Below are positions 7,154-14,393 of a stretch of DNA of 14,393 nt, piece by piece. The notes under the pieces are model-generated. The model did not search any database and was not told the origin of the DNA. It worked only from the letters and a program-made list of their open reading frames with translations. The position numbers were made by a program, and so were the translations under genes. The DNA lies in contig USAL01000044.1 of NCBI GenBank assembly GCA_900552545.1, positions 1 to 14,393 of the forward strand, written 5' to 3'. Source of the stretch: an uncultured Sutterella sp. (GTDB lineage: Bacteria > Pseudomonadota > Gammaproteobacteria > Burkholderiales > Burkholderiaceae_F). Each line of letters opens with the position of its first letter. Position 1 is the stretch's first letter.

Positions 7154-10100
7154 ATGACAAGTCCCAGGCCCACACCCCACCTGCGCTGGCGCGCCTATCT
7201 GCGCCACCCGAAAGTGCACAGCCTCCTTGTTCTCATCGTGTGGGCGGTCGTGATCTTCGGGCTCATCATCTCGGCGCGCTGGTATCTGCTGCCGCAGGTG
7301 AACCGCTTCAAGGAACCCATTGCCGAAGCCGTGGGTGAAGCGATCGGCTGCCGCGTCGAGATCGGCGCGCTCGTGCCGCGCTGGGATACGCTCTGGCCGC
7401 GGTTGTCTTTACGATACGTCGTTCTCTCCAAGCCCGACGCGGAAACGGGCAACGTCACGCTTTTGCGTCTTCCCGAAGTCGAGGCAAGCATCTACTGGCA
7501 AAGCCTGTTGGGCGAGCTGCGCTTTCACAACCTGACGGTTGCCGACGCCTCGCTCACCGTGCGGCGCCTGTCGCAGTACGTCTACGACATCGCGGGCTTC
7601 AAGCTTGATCTGACGCCTGCGGATCAAAAGGGTAAAGACGCGTCCGACGCGTCAATCGCCTCCTCCGGGGGTAGTCCCGTTGCCAACAAGAGCGGCAGCG
7701 CCCTTTCCTGGCTTCTCTCACAGGGGCGTTTGAGCATCATCGACTCGGCCGTCGTCTACCACGACCTCACCGATCCCGACGATGAGGCCACGGTCTTCAA
7801 CAAGATCGACTTCACCTTTGAAAACCAGCCCCTCAACTACGCCGTGGGTCTGCAGGCAGAACTGGCCGGCCCCGGCCACAACACGATCGACGTGCGCGCC
7901 TCCTTTGCGACGGGTCTCTCGGGACTCTTTGAAAAGGAGGACTGGCGCAAGTGGAAGGGCCGCATCTACTTTGAAGCGCAGGGCCTTGACGTCGCCCGGT
8001 TCGTCGAGCCCTCGGACTTTTTGTCGCCCGTCGTGCGCCGCGGCTACGGCAACCTGCGCGCCTGGATGGATTTTGCCGATGCGCGCCCCGTGTCGATTAC
8101 AAGCGACGTGGCGATGAAGGCCGTGCAGCTTGAGCTTCCGCAGGCGCAGATTCCGCTTGAATTCAACGAATTTTCCGCGCAGTTCTCCGAAACGCTCGAA
8201 GGCGACGCGCTCACGTTTGAAACGCAGCACCTCGCCTACGAACTGGCCGACGGCACGCGGGCGCAGATGCCTCGCGTGAGCCTCAAGCTTGAGCTTGCGC
8301 GCGAGGAGCTGCAGGCTCGTAGCGCGACGGTTGAGATTGCCGAAACGGATCTTGCGGCCATCCGTCGGATTCTTCCCTCGCTGCCGCTTCCGGAAGAAGT
8401 TGCGCGCGTGATCAACGAGCGCGCGCCCTCGGGGCTTTTGCGCGACACCCGCATCGACTGGCGCGGGGCGCTCACGAACCCCACGCAGTGGTCGCTTGTG
8501 ACGCATTTTTCAAACCTCACGGTCGAGGCCGTGGCAGCCGAAAAATCCGCCCAAAAGGCGATGACGCCTGGCTTTGCCAACCTCTCCGGGGCACTTCAGG
8601 CAACGGTCAAATCCGGGCGCCTGTCGCTCAACGCACAAAACGCCTCACTCACGTTCCCTGGCATCTTCGAGCATCCGACGATTGCGCTTGATTCCCTTCA
8701 AGCCGACGCCGGCTGGACGATGGCCGAGACGGGACCCGTCGTTACCGTCGACAACCTTCACGCCGTCAATGCCGACGCCGACGTCTCGGCTTCGGGCTCC
8801 TGGCGGCGCGATCCGGCCGCAGGCTCCGCGGGCGTCGCAGACATCACGGGCACGATTGCGCGCGGAAGTGCTTCAAGCGTCTGGAAGTGCATGCCGTTGG
8901 TGATCGGAAAGAGCGTGCGCGCCTGGCTGCAGCCCGGGCTCGTTGACGGCACCGCCCGGGACGGGCGCTTCGTGATCCGCGGGCCCTTGAAGAAGTTCCC
9001 GTGGGTTGATGCGGCCTCGGCTGCAAAGAAGCCTGAAGACGATGCGACGCGCAACCTCTTTTTGGTCGAGGCGCGCGTCGAAAACGGCACCCTCGACTAC
9101 GTGCCGCACCACGACGATGACGCCGCGGCCGACCATTCGAACCCCATGTGGCCGCTTCTGACGAACATCAACGGCCGCATGCGCTTTGAAGGGCTTTCGA
9201 TGCGTATCGAGGCCGACAGCGCCCGCACATTCGGGGCCGACGTGGGGCCCGCGACCGCCGTCATCGCCAAGCTCAACGGCGGGCACGATACGTTGTTGGA
9301 AATCGAGGGCCGCGCCCGGGGCGACCTGCAGCGCTACTTCGACTACCTTGAGGCAAGCCCCGTGGGAGGCTTCATGGGCCACGCGCTGCGCTCAACCAAG
9401 GCCGAGGGCAAGGCCGAGCTCAAACTAACGCTCGCCATTCCGCTTCTGCATGCGCACGACACACGCGTTGCGGGCGCCGTCACCATGGCGGGCAACCGCG
9501 TCGAGATGCCCCACCCCGTGCCGCCCTTGGCCGAAGTCTCGGGCACCGTGAACTTCAACGAAAAGGGCGCCTCCGCAAAGAACGTGCTCGCCCGCCCCTT
9601 CGGCAAGGAAGACGCCACGATCAACATCGTCACCGCAGGAAACGGCACGATTTCAATTGCCGCCTCGGGCTCGATCGACGTCAAGGACATCAACTACTTC
9701 GCCCCGACCCCGATCGTCGCGGACGTCCTCTCGCACGCCAAGGGCACCACGCCCTTTGTGGCGACGACCACGATCACGCCGGGCTCGGGCGTCACGGTGA
9801 CGGCCCAGTCGTCGCTAAAAGGCGTCTCGATTGCCCTTCCCGCTCCCTTGATGAAGCCCGCCTCGGCAAGCTGGCCCATGCGCTTTAGCGCCTCGCCCAT
9901 TACGATCCGGCAGGAGCCGGGGCTCATGATTTCGGTTGCCTCCGACAAGCACTTCGACGTGCTGCTGCAGCTGCCCGCCGGCATGAAGGCGGGCCGCCCC
10001 TCGAAGCTTCCCGTGCGCGGCAGCGTCGGCATCGGCGCGCGCAACGGGCTTCCGGCCGAAGGCTTTTCGCTTGACGTGCGCGCCAAGACGGTCTCCATGG

Positions 10101-11401
10101 TCGACTGGAGCGGCCACATCCGCTCGCTCATCGACGCCGCAACGAGCGCCAATTCGGCCGCTAATTCGGCCGTCAAAGGCGCAAAGAGCACAACCAACGA
10201 GGCCGAGCACCTTGCCGCGGCGCTCGCCCGCGTCAGGGCCGAGGTCAACGAAGCGGTCTTTTCCGACTCAAGCTTGAAGAACCTGCGCGTTGACTACGAG
10301 CGCCGCAAGAGCGACTGGACGCTTTCGATCGACAGCGACCGCGCAAGCGGAAAGATCGACTACGACGATGCCGATGCGGGGTACCTGAGGCTTGACATGC
10401 CCAAGCTCTCGGTGTCAAAGAACGCCGCCTCGGTGCTGCGCGAATTCATCGAGGGCGACAAGGGTGATAAGGCCGACGACTCCTCCGGCGCCTCCTCGGC
10501 GGCACGCCAAAGCGCGGGCCTCTCGCAGGCTCCGCGTGCGCTTCCGCGCATTTCGGCGCACATCGGAGAGCTTGACTACGACGGCAGGTACCTGGGCGAA
10601 GCCAACCTTGAAACCTCGGTCAACCGCCAGGGCGACGTCGAGGGGCTCAAGATTGACAAGGCGTCGCTTCGCACCAACTCGGGGAGCCTCACGGCCACGG
10701 GCAGCTGGGCGCGCAGCTTTGCGCAAAGCGCCGCCGACAAGACGATGCTCGACATCCACTGGAACATCGACGACATGGGCGGGCTTCTCGCAGAGCTCGG
10801 CTTTCCCGGCGTGATTGAAGCCGCGCGCGGCACCGCGCAGGCCAAGGTCTCCTTTACGGGCGCGCCCTGGAGCCCCAAGATAGATACGCTCGAAGGCGAC
10901 GTGGCGCTTGACTTTGCCAAGGGATCCTTTGTCGAAGTCAACACGGGCCCGGGCGGCGCCGTGCTCTCGCTTCTGTCCTTTCAGTCGCTTCTGCGGCGTC
11001 TGACGCTTGATTTTTCCGACCTCGTGCAAAAGGGCTTTTCCTTTGACCGCTTCACCGGCACGGCCGTCGTCAAAAACGGCGTGAGCACGACGGAAAACAC
11101 CAAGATCGTGGGCTCGCAGGCGACCGTGCTTGTCTCGGGCTCGGTCGACCTCGCCCGCCGGCAGCTAAACAGCCGCGCCGTCGTTCTTCCCGACATCAAC
11201 GCGGGCAACGCGAGCATCGCGCTTGCCTTCGTCAACCCCGCCGTCGGCATCGGAACGTTCCTTGCGCAGCTTCTTCTTCGCAACCCGTTGAGCCGCATCT
11301 TCAAGGTCGAGTACGACATCACGGGCTCGATGGACAACCCGGTGATCAGCAAGGTCAACGACAACGAGGACAAGGACGCCGCCGACAAGAAGAAGGATTG
11401 A
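7154..11401 (+). CDS. yhdP: YhdP-family AsmA-like protein (DUF3971/AsmA_2, TIGR02099 type)
   Basis: This very large envelope protein has 1415 residues against about 1266 in E. coli. YhdP, TamB and YdbH are AsmA-like bridges thought to carry phospholipids from the inner to the outer membrane. A single transmembrane anchor (about 22-42, LLVLIVWAVVIFGLIIS) follows a basic N-terminus, leaving the rest in the periplasm as repetitive beta-rich sequence. The C-terminal block is most diagnostic: GPGGAVLSLLSFQSLLRRLT, then LDFSDLVQKGFSFDRFTGTA, a clear YhdP signature. Low-complexity linkers occur near residues 157-174 (K/D/S/A-rich) and 1100-1125 (D/K/S/A-rich), with an alanine-rich helical stretch near 995-1030. 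The tail is highly charged (DNEDKDAADKKKD). I chose ATG at 7154, which directly precedes the anchor, although its ribosome site is poor. The frame stays open back to a TTG at 6902, but those 84 codons cross the promoter candidate and look non-coding. It is divergent from glnE. Confidence 0.92.
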   Translation: MTSPRPTPHLRWRAYLRHPKVHSLLVLIVWAVVIFGLIISARWYLLPQVNRFKEPIAEAVGEAIGCRVEIGALVPRWDTLWPRLSLRYVVLSKPDAETGNVTLLRLPEVEASIYWQSLLGELRFHNLTVADASLTVRRLSQYVYDIAGFKLDLTPADQKGKDASDASIASSGGSPVANKSGSALSWLLSQGRLSIIDSAVVYHDLTDPDDEATVFNKIDFTFENQPLNYAVGLQAELAGPGHNTIDVRASFATGLSGLFEKEDWRKWKGRIYFEAQGLDVARFVEPSDFLSPVVRRGYGNLRAWMDFADARPVSITSDVAMKAVQLELPQAQIPLEFNEFSAQFSETLEGDALTFETQHLAYELADGTRAQMPRVSLKLELAREELQARSATVEIAETDLAAIRRILPSLPLPEEVARVINERAPSGLLRDTRIDWRGALTNPTQWSLVTHFSNLTVEAVAAEKSAQKAMTPGFANLSGALQATVKSGRLSLNAQNASLTFPGIFEHPTIALDSLQADAGWTMAETGPVVTVDNLHAVNADADVSASGSWRRDPAAGSAGVADITGTIARGSASSVWKCMPLVIGKSVRAWLQPGLVDGTARDGRFVIRGPLKKFPWVDAASAAKKPEDDATRNLFLVEARVENGTLDYVPHHDDDAAADHSNPMWPLLTNINGRMRFEGLSMRIEADSARTFGADVGPATAVIAKLNGGHDTLLEIEGRARGDLQRYFDYLEASPVGGFMGHALRSTKAEGKAELKLTLAIPLLHAHDTRVAGAVTMAGNRVEMPHPVPPLAEVSGTVNFNEKGASAKNVLARPFGKEDATINIVTAGNGTISIAASGSIDVKDINYFAPTPIVADVLSHAKGTTPFVATTTITPGSGVTVTAQSSLKGVSIALPAPLMKPASASWPMRFSASPITIRQEPGLMISVASDKHFDVLLQLPAGMKAGRPSKLPVRGSVGIGARNGLPAEGFSLDVRAKTVSMVDWSGHIRSLIDAATSANSAANSAVKGAKSTTNEAEHLAAALARVRAEVNEAVFSDSSLKNLRVDYERRKSDWTLSIDSDRASGKIDYDDADAGYLRLDMPKLSVSKNAASVLREFIEGDKGDKADDSSGASSAARQSAGLSQAPRALPRISAHIGELDYDGRYLGEANLETSVNRQGDVEGLKIDKASLRTNSGSLTATGSWARSFAQSAADKTMLDIHWNIDDMGGLLAELGFPGVIEAARGTAQAKVSFTGAPWSPKIDTLEGDVALDFAKGSFVEVNTGPGGAVLSLLSFQSLLRRLTLDFSDLVQKGFSFDRFTGTAVVKNGVSTTENTKIVGSQATVLVSGSVDLARRQLNSRAVVLPDINAGNASIALAFVNPAVGIGTFLAQLLLRNPLSRIFKVEYDITGSMDNPVISKVNDNEDKDAADKKKD

Positions 11402-11468
11402 TTGTCCGCGGCTTCCGTTGATTCCGGACGGCCAGATTCGCCAAAAACGCCCCTACTCTGCTGACGCA

Positions 11469-11511
11469 GTGATTGGTTTTTTGTGTCGTTTTGGTTGGTT
11501 TCTTGTTGTCG
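11469..11511. other. G/T-rich tract after yhdP (C-rich, G-poor on the minus strand)
   Basis: Over some 40 nt the plus strand is almost only G and T. Read on the minus strand it is A/C-rich with few G, such as ACAACAAGAAACCAACCAAA. RNA of that type is unstructured and resembles a Rho-loading (rut) site for transcription running leftward from the autotransporter gene. No intrinsic terminator is visible directly after yhdP. The composition is seen; the Rho role is inference. Confidence 0.3.
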
Positions 11512-11537
11512 CAAAACGGTCCACGGCACTGGGCCCG

Positions 11538-11677
11538 CTTCGAAATTCCCCGTGAAGCCCGGCCTCAAGCTCGCCCAGACGTCGTTTCTACCTACAAAAC
11601 ACAATAATTCGAAACCGCGCTCAGTCCTTAGATATTGAACGAAATTTCTGGCAAAAAGCACGAAAAATCCCGGAAAG
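11538..11677. repeat. Direct repeat copy 1 (non-coding, period 193 nt)
   Basis: Aligned by eye without gaps, 11578-11677 matches 11771-11870 at 81 of 100 positions, and the 40 nt before it match at about 23 of 40. The best-kept blocks are CTACCTACAAA, CACAATAATT, GCAAAAAGCACG and ATCCCGGAAAG. The ends are better conserved than the middle. It lies in the gap between the converging yhdP and autotransporter genes. I recognise no known element: no transposase, no terminal inverted repeats and no CRISPR-like spacing. Confidence 0.8.
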
Positions 11678-11730
11678 AAAAACGAAGAGCCGCGCCCTGG
11701 TCTTACTGGCTGTGGATGCTCAATGGACTA

Positions 11731-11870
11731 CTTCGACGATTTCCCGCAACCCCGCCGTCGCGTTCGGTCTGACGTCGCTTCTACCTACAAATCACAATAA
11801 TTTGAAATCACGTCCAGCCCATTGATAATGAACGGGAATTTCAGCAAAAAGCACGCACAATCCCGGAAAG
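11731..11870. repeat. Direct repeat copy 2 (non-coding, period 193 nt)
   Basis: Second copy of the element at 11538-11677, in the same orientation and offset by exactly 193 nt throughout. The constant offset suggests an old tandem duplication rather than two independent insertions. On the minus strand both copies can be read in one frame containing a VLFA peptide, but copy 2 has an in-frame TGA and the changes fall at all codon positions, so coding is unlikely. The remaining gap (11402-11537, 11871-11923) shows nothing else convincing beyond the G/T-rich tract. Confidence 0.8.
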
Positions 11871-11923
11871 ACTTCGACAAAAAATCCGCCCCCGAACACC
11901 CACGAATGCGTGCCCGGAAGACG

Positions 11924-11948
11924 GATTCAAGAGTCGGTTCAAACCGAC
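11924..11948 (-). terminator. Possible terminator of the autotransporter gene
   Basis: On the minus strand, GTCGGTT (from 11948 down) and AACCGAC (ending at 11933) pair perfectly around a 2-nt loop written out, so the real loop is probably 4 nt with a 6-bp stem. It begins 23 nt after the autotransporter stop. The following sequence, TCTTGAATC, has only a weak U-run, so termination may be partial or the hairpin may serve 3'-end stability. Confidence 0.45.
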
Positions 11949-11970
11949 GCTTCATCGCGGCAGTGCGGAC

Positions 11971-14393
11971 TTAGAAACGGTAGTCCACGCGAACCTGACC
12001 GAAGACTTCGGTCATGTTGTCGGAGCCGGCCGCGGCACCGGCTTCAACGCCAAAGCCCAGATTGTCCTTCTGCACCTTGAGGCCGAGCTTCATGCGGCCG
12101 ACGTTGTTGGTCCAGACGTCCATCGAGGTGTGCGCCACGGCGCCCACGTCGGTCTTGGCATCAACGGTGTCGTCGCCGAAGATCGGGATGTAGGCGACAT
12201 CAACGGAAGGCGTCCACATCCAGCCGTTCTTCGAGCGCAGATCGCCCGCAAACATCACGCCGATGGGAGTCGACCAGAGGTTCTGGTCCACGCTGCCGAC
12301 GCGCACGCCCTGAGACGTGGTGTAGCCGTCGGTGCCGACACGCAGGTAGTTCACGCCGACATAGGGCACGACACGGGTCGTCTCGTTGAGGTCAAAGCGC
12401 GCCTCGCCCTTGACACCGATGGTGAACACATCCGCATCGACGCTTGCCTTGTTGAGCACGGACGTCTTGTGCGAGACGTCGTTGCTGCTCGTCAGGTAGC
12501 CGATCTGACCGCCGAGGTTGAACATGCCGATGCGCTTGGCGCCGTAGAGCTCAAAGCCGTAGTAGTCGAGGTCGTTCTTGACGCCTGCATTCTTGCCGCG
12601 GCCGTCGACCGATCCGCCGCCGAGATTGGCAAGCGCGCCGAACGTCCAATCCTTCATCGTGTATTCTCCGCCCACGATGAGGCCGCCCAGGTCGGCCTTG
12701 ATCTCGCCGAAGTTCGAGCCGCCGCCCATCGTGAAGTGCTTGCCGGAGGCTTCAGCAAAGAGCACGCCGCCATCGCGGAATTCGTTGGCAAGTGAGATGC
12801 GCTTGCCTGCGGCGTCGATGGCGGTCATCGTGCCGTCGATTGCCGCGGTCTGCACGCCGGCAGCCGCCGCAAGGTTCACGGCAGCGTTGATCTGCTGCGC
12901 ACGATTGCCGTTGTGAACGCCGGCGGTCGATTCATCAAGGAAGCTGCTTACGAACTGCGCGCCCTTGTTGGTCGCAGCCGCACCGGTGACGCTCGCGAGG
13001 AACCCGACGTGCGAGAAGCCGTCCAGGCCCACCGCGGCAAGATCGGACCCGGAGCGCTGCGCGAAGGTGTAGCTGTTGCCGTCTTGGGCCTTGACGGCGT
13101 GGTAGAGCACGTTGTCAACGCTCGTGACCGGAGCCCCTTCACCCACCTGCAGCTTCACCGCCTGATCCTTTGCATCGGCGACGTTGACGAAGTGAATGGT
13201 CGAGCCCTTGGCAAAGTTGGTGGTGCCCGTCACGACCGTTTCACCGGCCGCGTTGGCAATAAGCTGACCGTTGCTGCCGACCGCGAGATCGGTCGTCACG
13301 GACGAGTCAACATTGCCGATCGTGAGCATTGCCTTGCTCAGATCGACGGAGCCCGTCACGTAGGCGGCAGCCTGCGCCGGAGACGGCACGGCGGCAAGAA
13401 CGCCCCGGGCGGTCTCAGCATCCGTATTGAGCGCCAGGAAACCGTTGTCGACCTTGAATTCGACCGTGTTGGCGTAGCCCGGCTTCACGGCGACCATGCC
13501 CGCGGCTTCCTTCGTGCCGACGGCAAGCGTGGCCGCCTTGTCGCTCTTCAAGGCGGAGAACTCAACCGTGCCGCCCGAGACCGTCGTCGTTTCGCGGCCG
13601 CCGAATTCGTAGGCAAGGTTGGTCACAGTGCCCTGGGCCGAGATGGCGTCAAAGCCCTTGACCGTCTGGCCGTTCTTGAAGGCGTACGCGGCAGGCGTAA
13701 TCGAGATGCCGGAATCCTCGGCGCCCGAGCCGTCGATCACGGTGCCCGTGAAGACCCCTTCCTTGGCGAGGATCACGCGGGCCTTCTTGACCTGGTTGGT
13801 CACGCCCTCGGAATCCTTGTAGACGTAGCCGCCGGCGTAGATGTTGCCGACGCTGCCGTCAAGAAGCGAAATCGTGACGTCGTCGACGATGCTCGAGGCC
13901 TTGCCGAACTGCTCGTCGTTCTTGAAGTTGTTGTTGCGCGGGCTGCCGACCAGACCGCCGCCGTAGGTGGCGCCGGTGACGGTCGAGCCGTTCACCACGA
14001 CTTCAGCCTTGGGAACGTACGAAGCGCCGCCCAGAGTCGCCGCACCGCCCGCGTAGACGTTGCCCTTGACCTTGCCGCCGGTGAGATTGATGCGAACGCC
14101 TTCGTCGCCCACCGTCGCCTGCGCGCCGGCGCCGGAGGCAATGCCGCCGCCCACGATCGCGGCCTTGGTCGTACCCACGGCAAGGAGATCGGCCGTGTCC
14201 TTCACGTAGGTGCCGTTGCTCGGCGCCCCGTCGGAAAGGCCCTTGGCAAACGCACCCAACGGCTGCGGATTAGCCGCAAAAACAGTGCCGTCGGAAACAT
14301 TGATCACGACGCCGCCCACGTCGACGATCGCGTTGGAAACGGACGCAGCCGTATCGTCAACCGCGAGACCACCGCCGAAGATGCCTTCGGCCG
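11971..14393 (-). CDS. Autotransporter with C-terminal beta-barrel, 5' end outside the window
   Basis: This is a type Va secreted surface protein, partial: 806 codons are visible and the frame stays open to the window edge, so signal peptide and start are missing. The GTG at 14319 is not a likely start because the repeat pattern continues upstream of it. The final 265 residues or so (about 11974-12768) form the translocator barrel: alternating strands such as KNDLDYYGFELYGAKRIG, then PYVGVNYLRVG, ending in VRVDYRF with the terminal aromatic residue recognised by the BAM complex. Before it lies an alanine-rich probable linker helix (RAQQINAAVNLAAAAGVQTA). The passenger is glycine-rich and threonine-rich, with repeated YAGG/YGGG blocks near the visible N-terminus (about 13820-14393), consistent with a beta-helix. 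No protease or lipase motif is seen, so adhesion or aggregation is a guess only. The stop is TAA at 11971-11973. Confidence 0.92.
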   Translation of the reverse strand, partial: AEGIFGGGLAVDDTAASVSNAIVDVGGVVINVSDGTVFAANPQPLGAFAKGLSDGAPSNGTYVKDTADLLAVGTTKAAIVGGGIASGAGAQATVGDEGVRINLTGGKVKGNVYAGGAATLGGASYVPKAEVVVNGSTVTGATYGGGLVGSPRNNNFKNDEQFGKASSIVDDVTISLLDGSVGNIYAGGYVYKDSEGVTNQVKKARVILAKEGVFTGTVIDGSGAEDSGISITPAAYAFKNGQTVKGFDAISAQGTVTNLAYEFGGRETTTVSGGTVEFSALKSDKAATLAVGTKEAAGMVAVKPGYANTVEFKVDNGFLALNTDAETARGVLAAVPSPAQAAAYVTGSVDLSKAMLTIGNVDSSVTTDLAVGSNGQLIANAAGETVVTGTTNFAKGSTIHFVNVADAKDQAVKLQVGEGAPVTSVDNVLYHAVKAQDGNSYTFAQRSGSDLAAVGLDGFSHVGFLASVTGAAATNKGAQFVSSFLDESTAGVHNGNRAQQINAAVNLAAAAGVQTAAIDGTMTAIDAAGKRISLANEFRDGGVLFAEASGKHFTMGGGSNFGEIKADLGGLIVGGEYTMKDWTFGALANLGGGSVDGRGKNAGVKNDLDYYGFELYGAKRIGMFNLGGQIGYLTSSNDVSHKTSVLNKASVDADVFTIGVKGEARFDLNETTRVVPYVGVNYLRVGTDGYTTSQGVRVGSVDQNLWSTPIGVMFAGDLRSKNGWMWTPSVDVAYIPIFGDDTVDAKTDVGAVAHTSMDVWTNNVGRMKLGLKVQKDNLGFGVEAGAAAGSDNMTEVFGQVRVDYRF

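Noticed and set aside
7718..8506. A 262-codon open frame on the minus strand inside yhdP
   Set aside because: Arg- and His-rich shadow translation with no family features; the plus-strand YhdP reading is continuous across it.
10981..11661. A 226-codon minus-strand frame running from repeat copy 1 into the end of yhdP
   Set aside because: More than half lies antisense to the most conserved part of YhdP, and the remainder covers the G/T-rich tract and repeat copy 1. No domain is recognisable; only the repeat-derived part is kept as a weak finding.
11788..11804. Short inverted repeat CAAAT/ATTTG in repeat copy 2, a possible operator
   Set aside because: The matching positions in copy 1 read CAAAA and ATTCG, so the pairing is not conserved between copies.
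11538..11870. The paired repeats as a minimal CRISPR array
   Set aside because: The repeats are 100 nt or longer, only about 80% identical and 193 nt apart, with just two copies and no cas genes nearby.

Overview
The window is about 60% GC with strong G/C preference at third codon positions. The gene content (oligopeptidase A-type M3 peptidase, glnE, a long YhdP-type AsmA-like protein, a type V autotransporter) indicates a Gram-negative proteobacterium. Divergent glnE and yhdP, as I recall it from Burkholderiales, and the glycine-rich YAGG/YGGG style of the autotransporter passenger suggest Betaproteobacteria, perhaps Sutterellaceae (Sutterella/Parasutterella type). The family assignment is inference; no rRNA or tRNA gene is present to settle it.

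Layout, left to right. (1) 2-733, plus: C-terminal third of an M3 zinc oligopeptidase, cut by the window edge. (2) 755-841: a large GC hairpin, then a two-way terminator shared with the converging gene. (3) 863-1642, minus: a YczE/YitT-family integral membrane protein. (4) 1643-1966: divergent intergenic region rich in small hairpins, including a terminator-like hairpin in the minus-strand leader of the membrane protein. (5) 1967-2662, plus: beta-class carbonic anhydrase, followed by a perfect 15-bp-stem terminator. (6) 2778-6816, minus: glnE (glutamine synthetase adenylyltransferase/deadenylase) followed by an M20D amidohydrolase whose start overlaps the glnE end by 14 nt. (7) 6817-7153: intergenic region with a candidate extended -10 promoter. 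(8) 7154-11401, plus: YhdP-like AsmA-family protein of 1415 aa. (9) 11402-11970: non-coding gap with a G/T-rich tract and two diverged direct copies of a repeat of at least 100 bp. (10) 11971-14393, minus: C-terminal part of an autotransporter with a complete beta-barrel and glycine-rich passenger repeats, cut at its 5' end by the window edge.

Most of the window is conserved housekeeping: peptide breakdown, CO2/bicarbonate exchange, nitrogen control and envelope lipid homeostasis. The glnE-amidohydrolase pair reads as one translationally coupled unit, which could tie control of glutamine synthetase to release of amino acids or ammonia from amides. Two surface-related genes (yhdP-like and autotransporter) converge on the repeat-bearing gap. 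I see no CRISPR array, prophage, transposase, defence system or biosynthetic cluster. The least explained sequence is the duplicated repeat at about 11538-11870 and the hairpin-rich leader region at 1678-1864.
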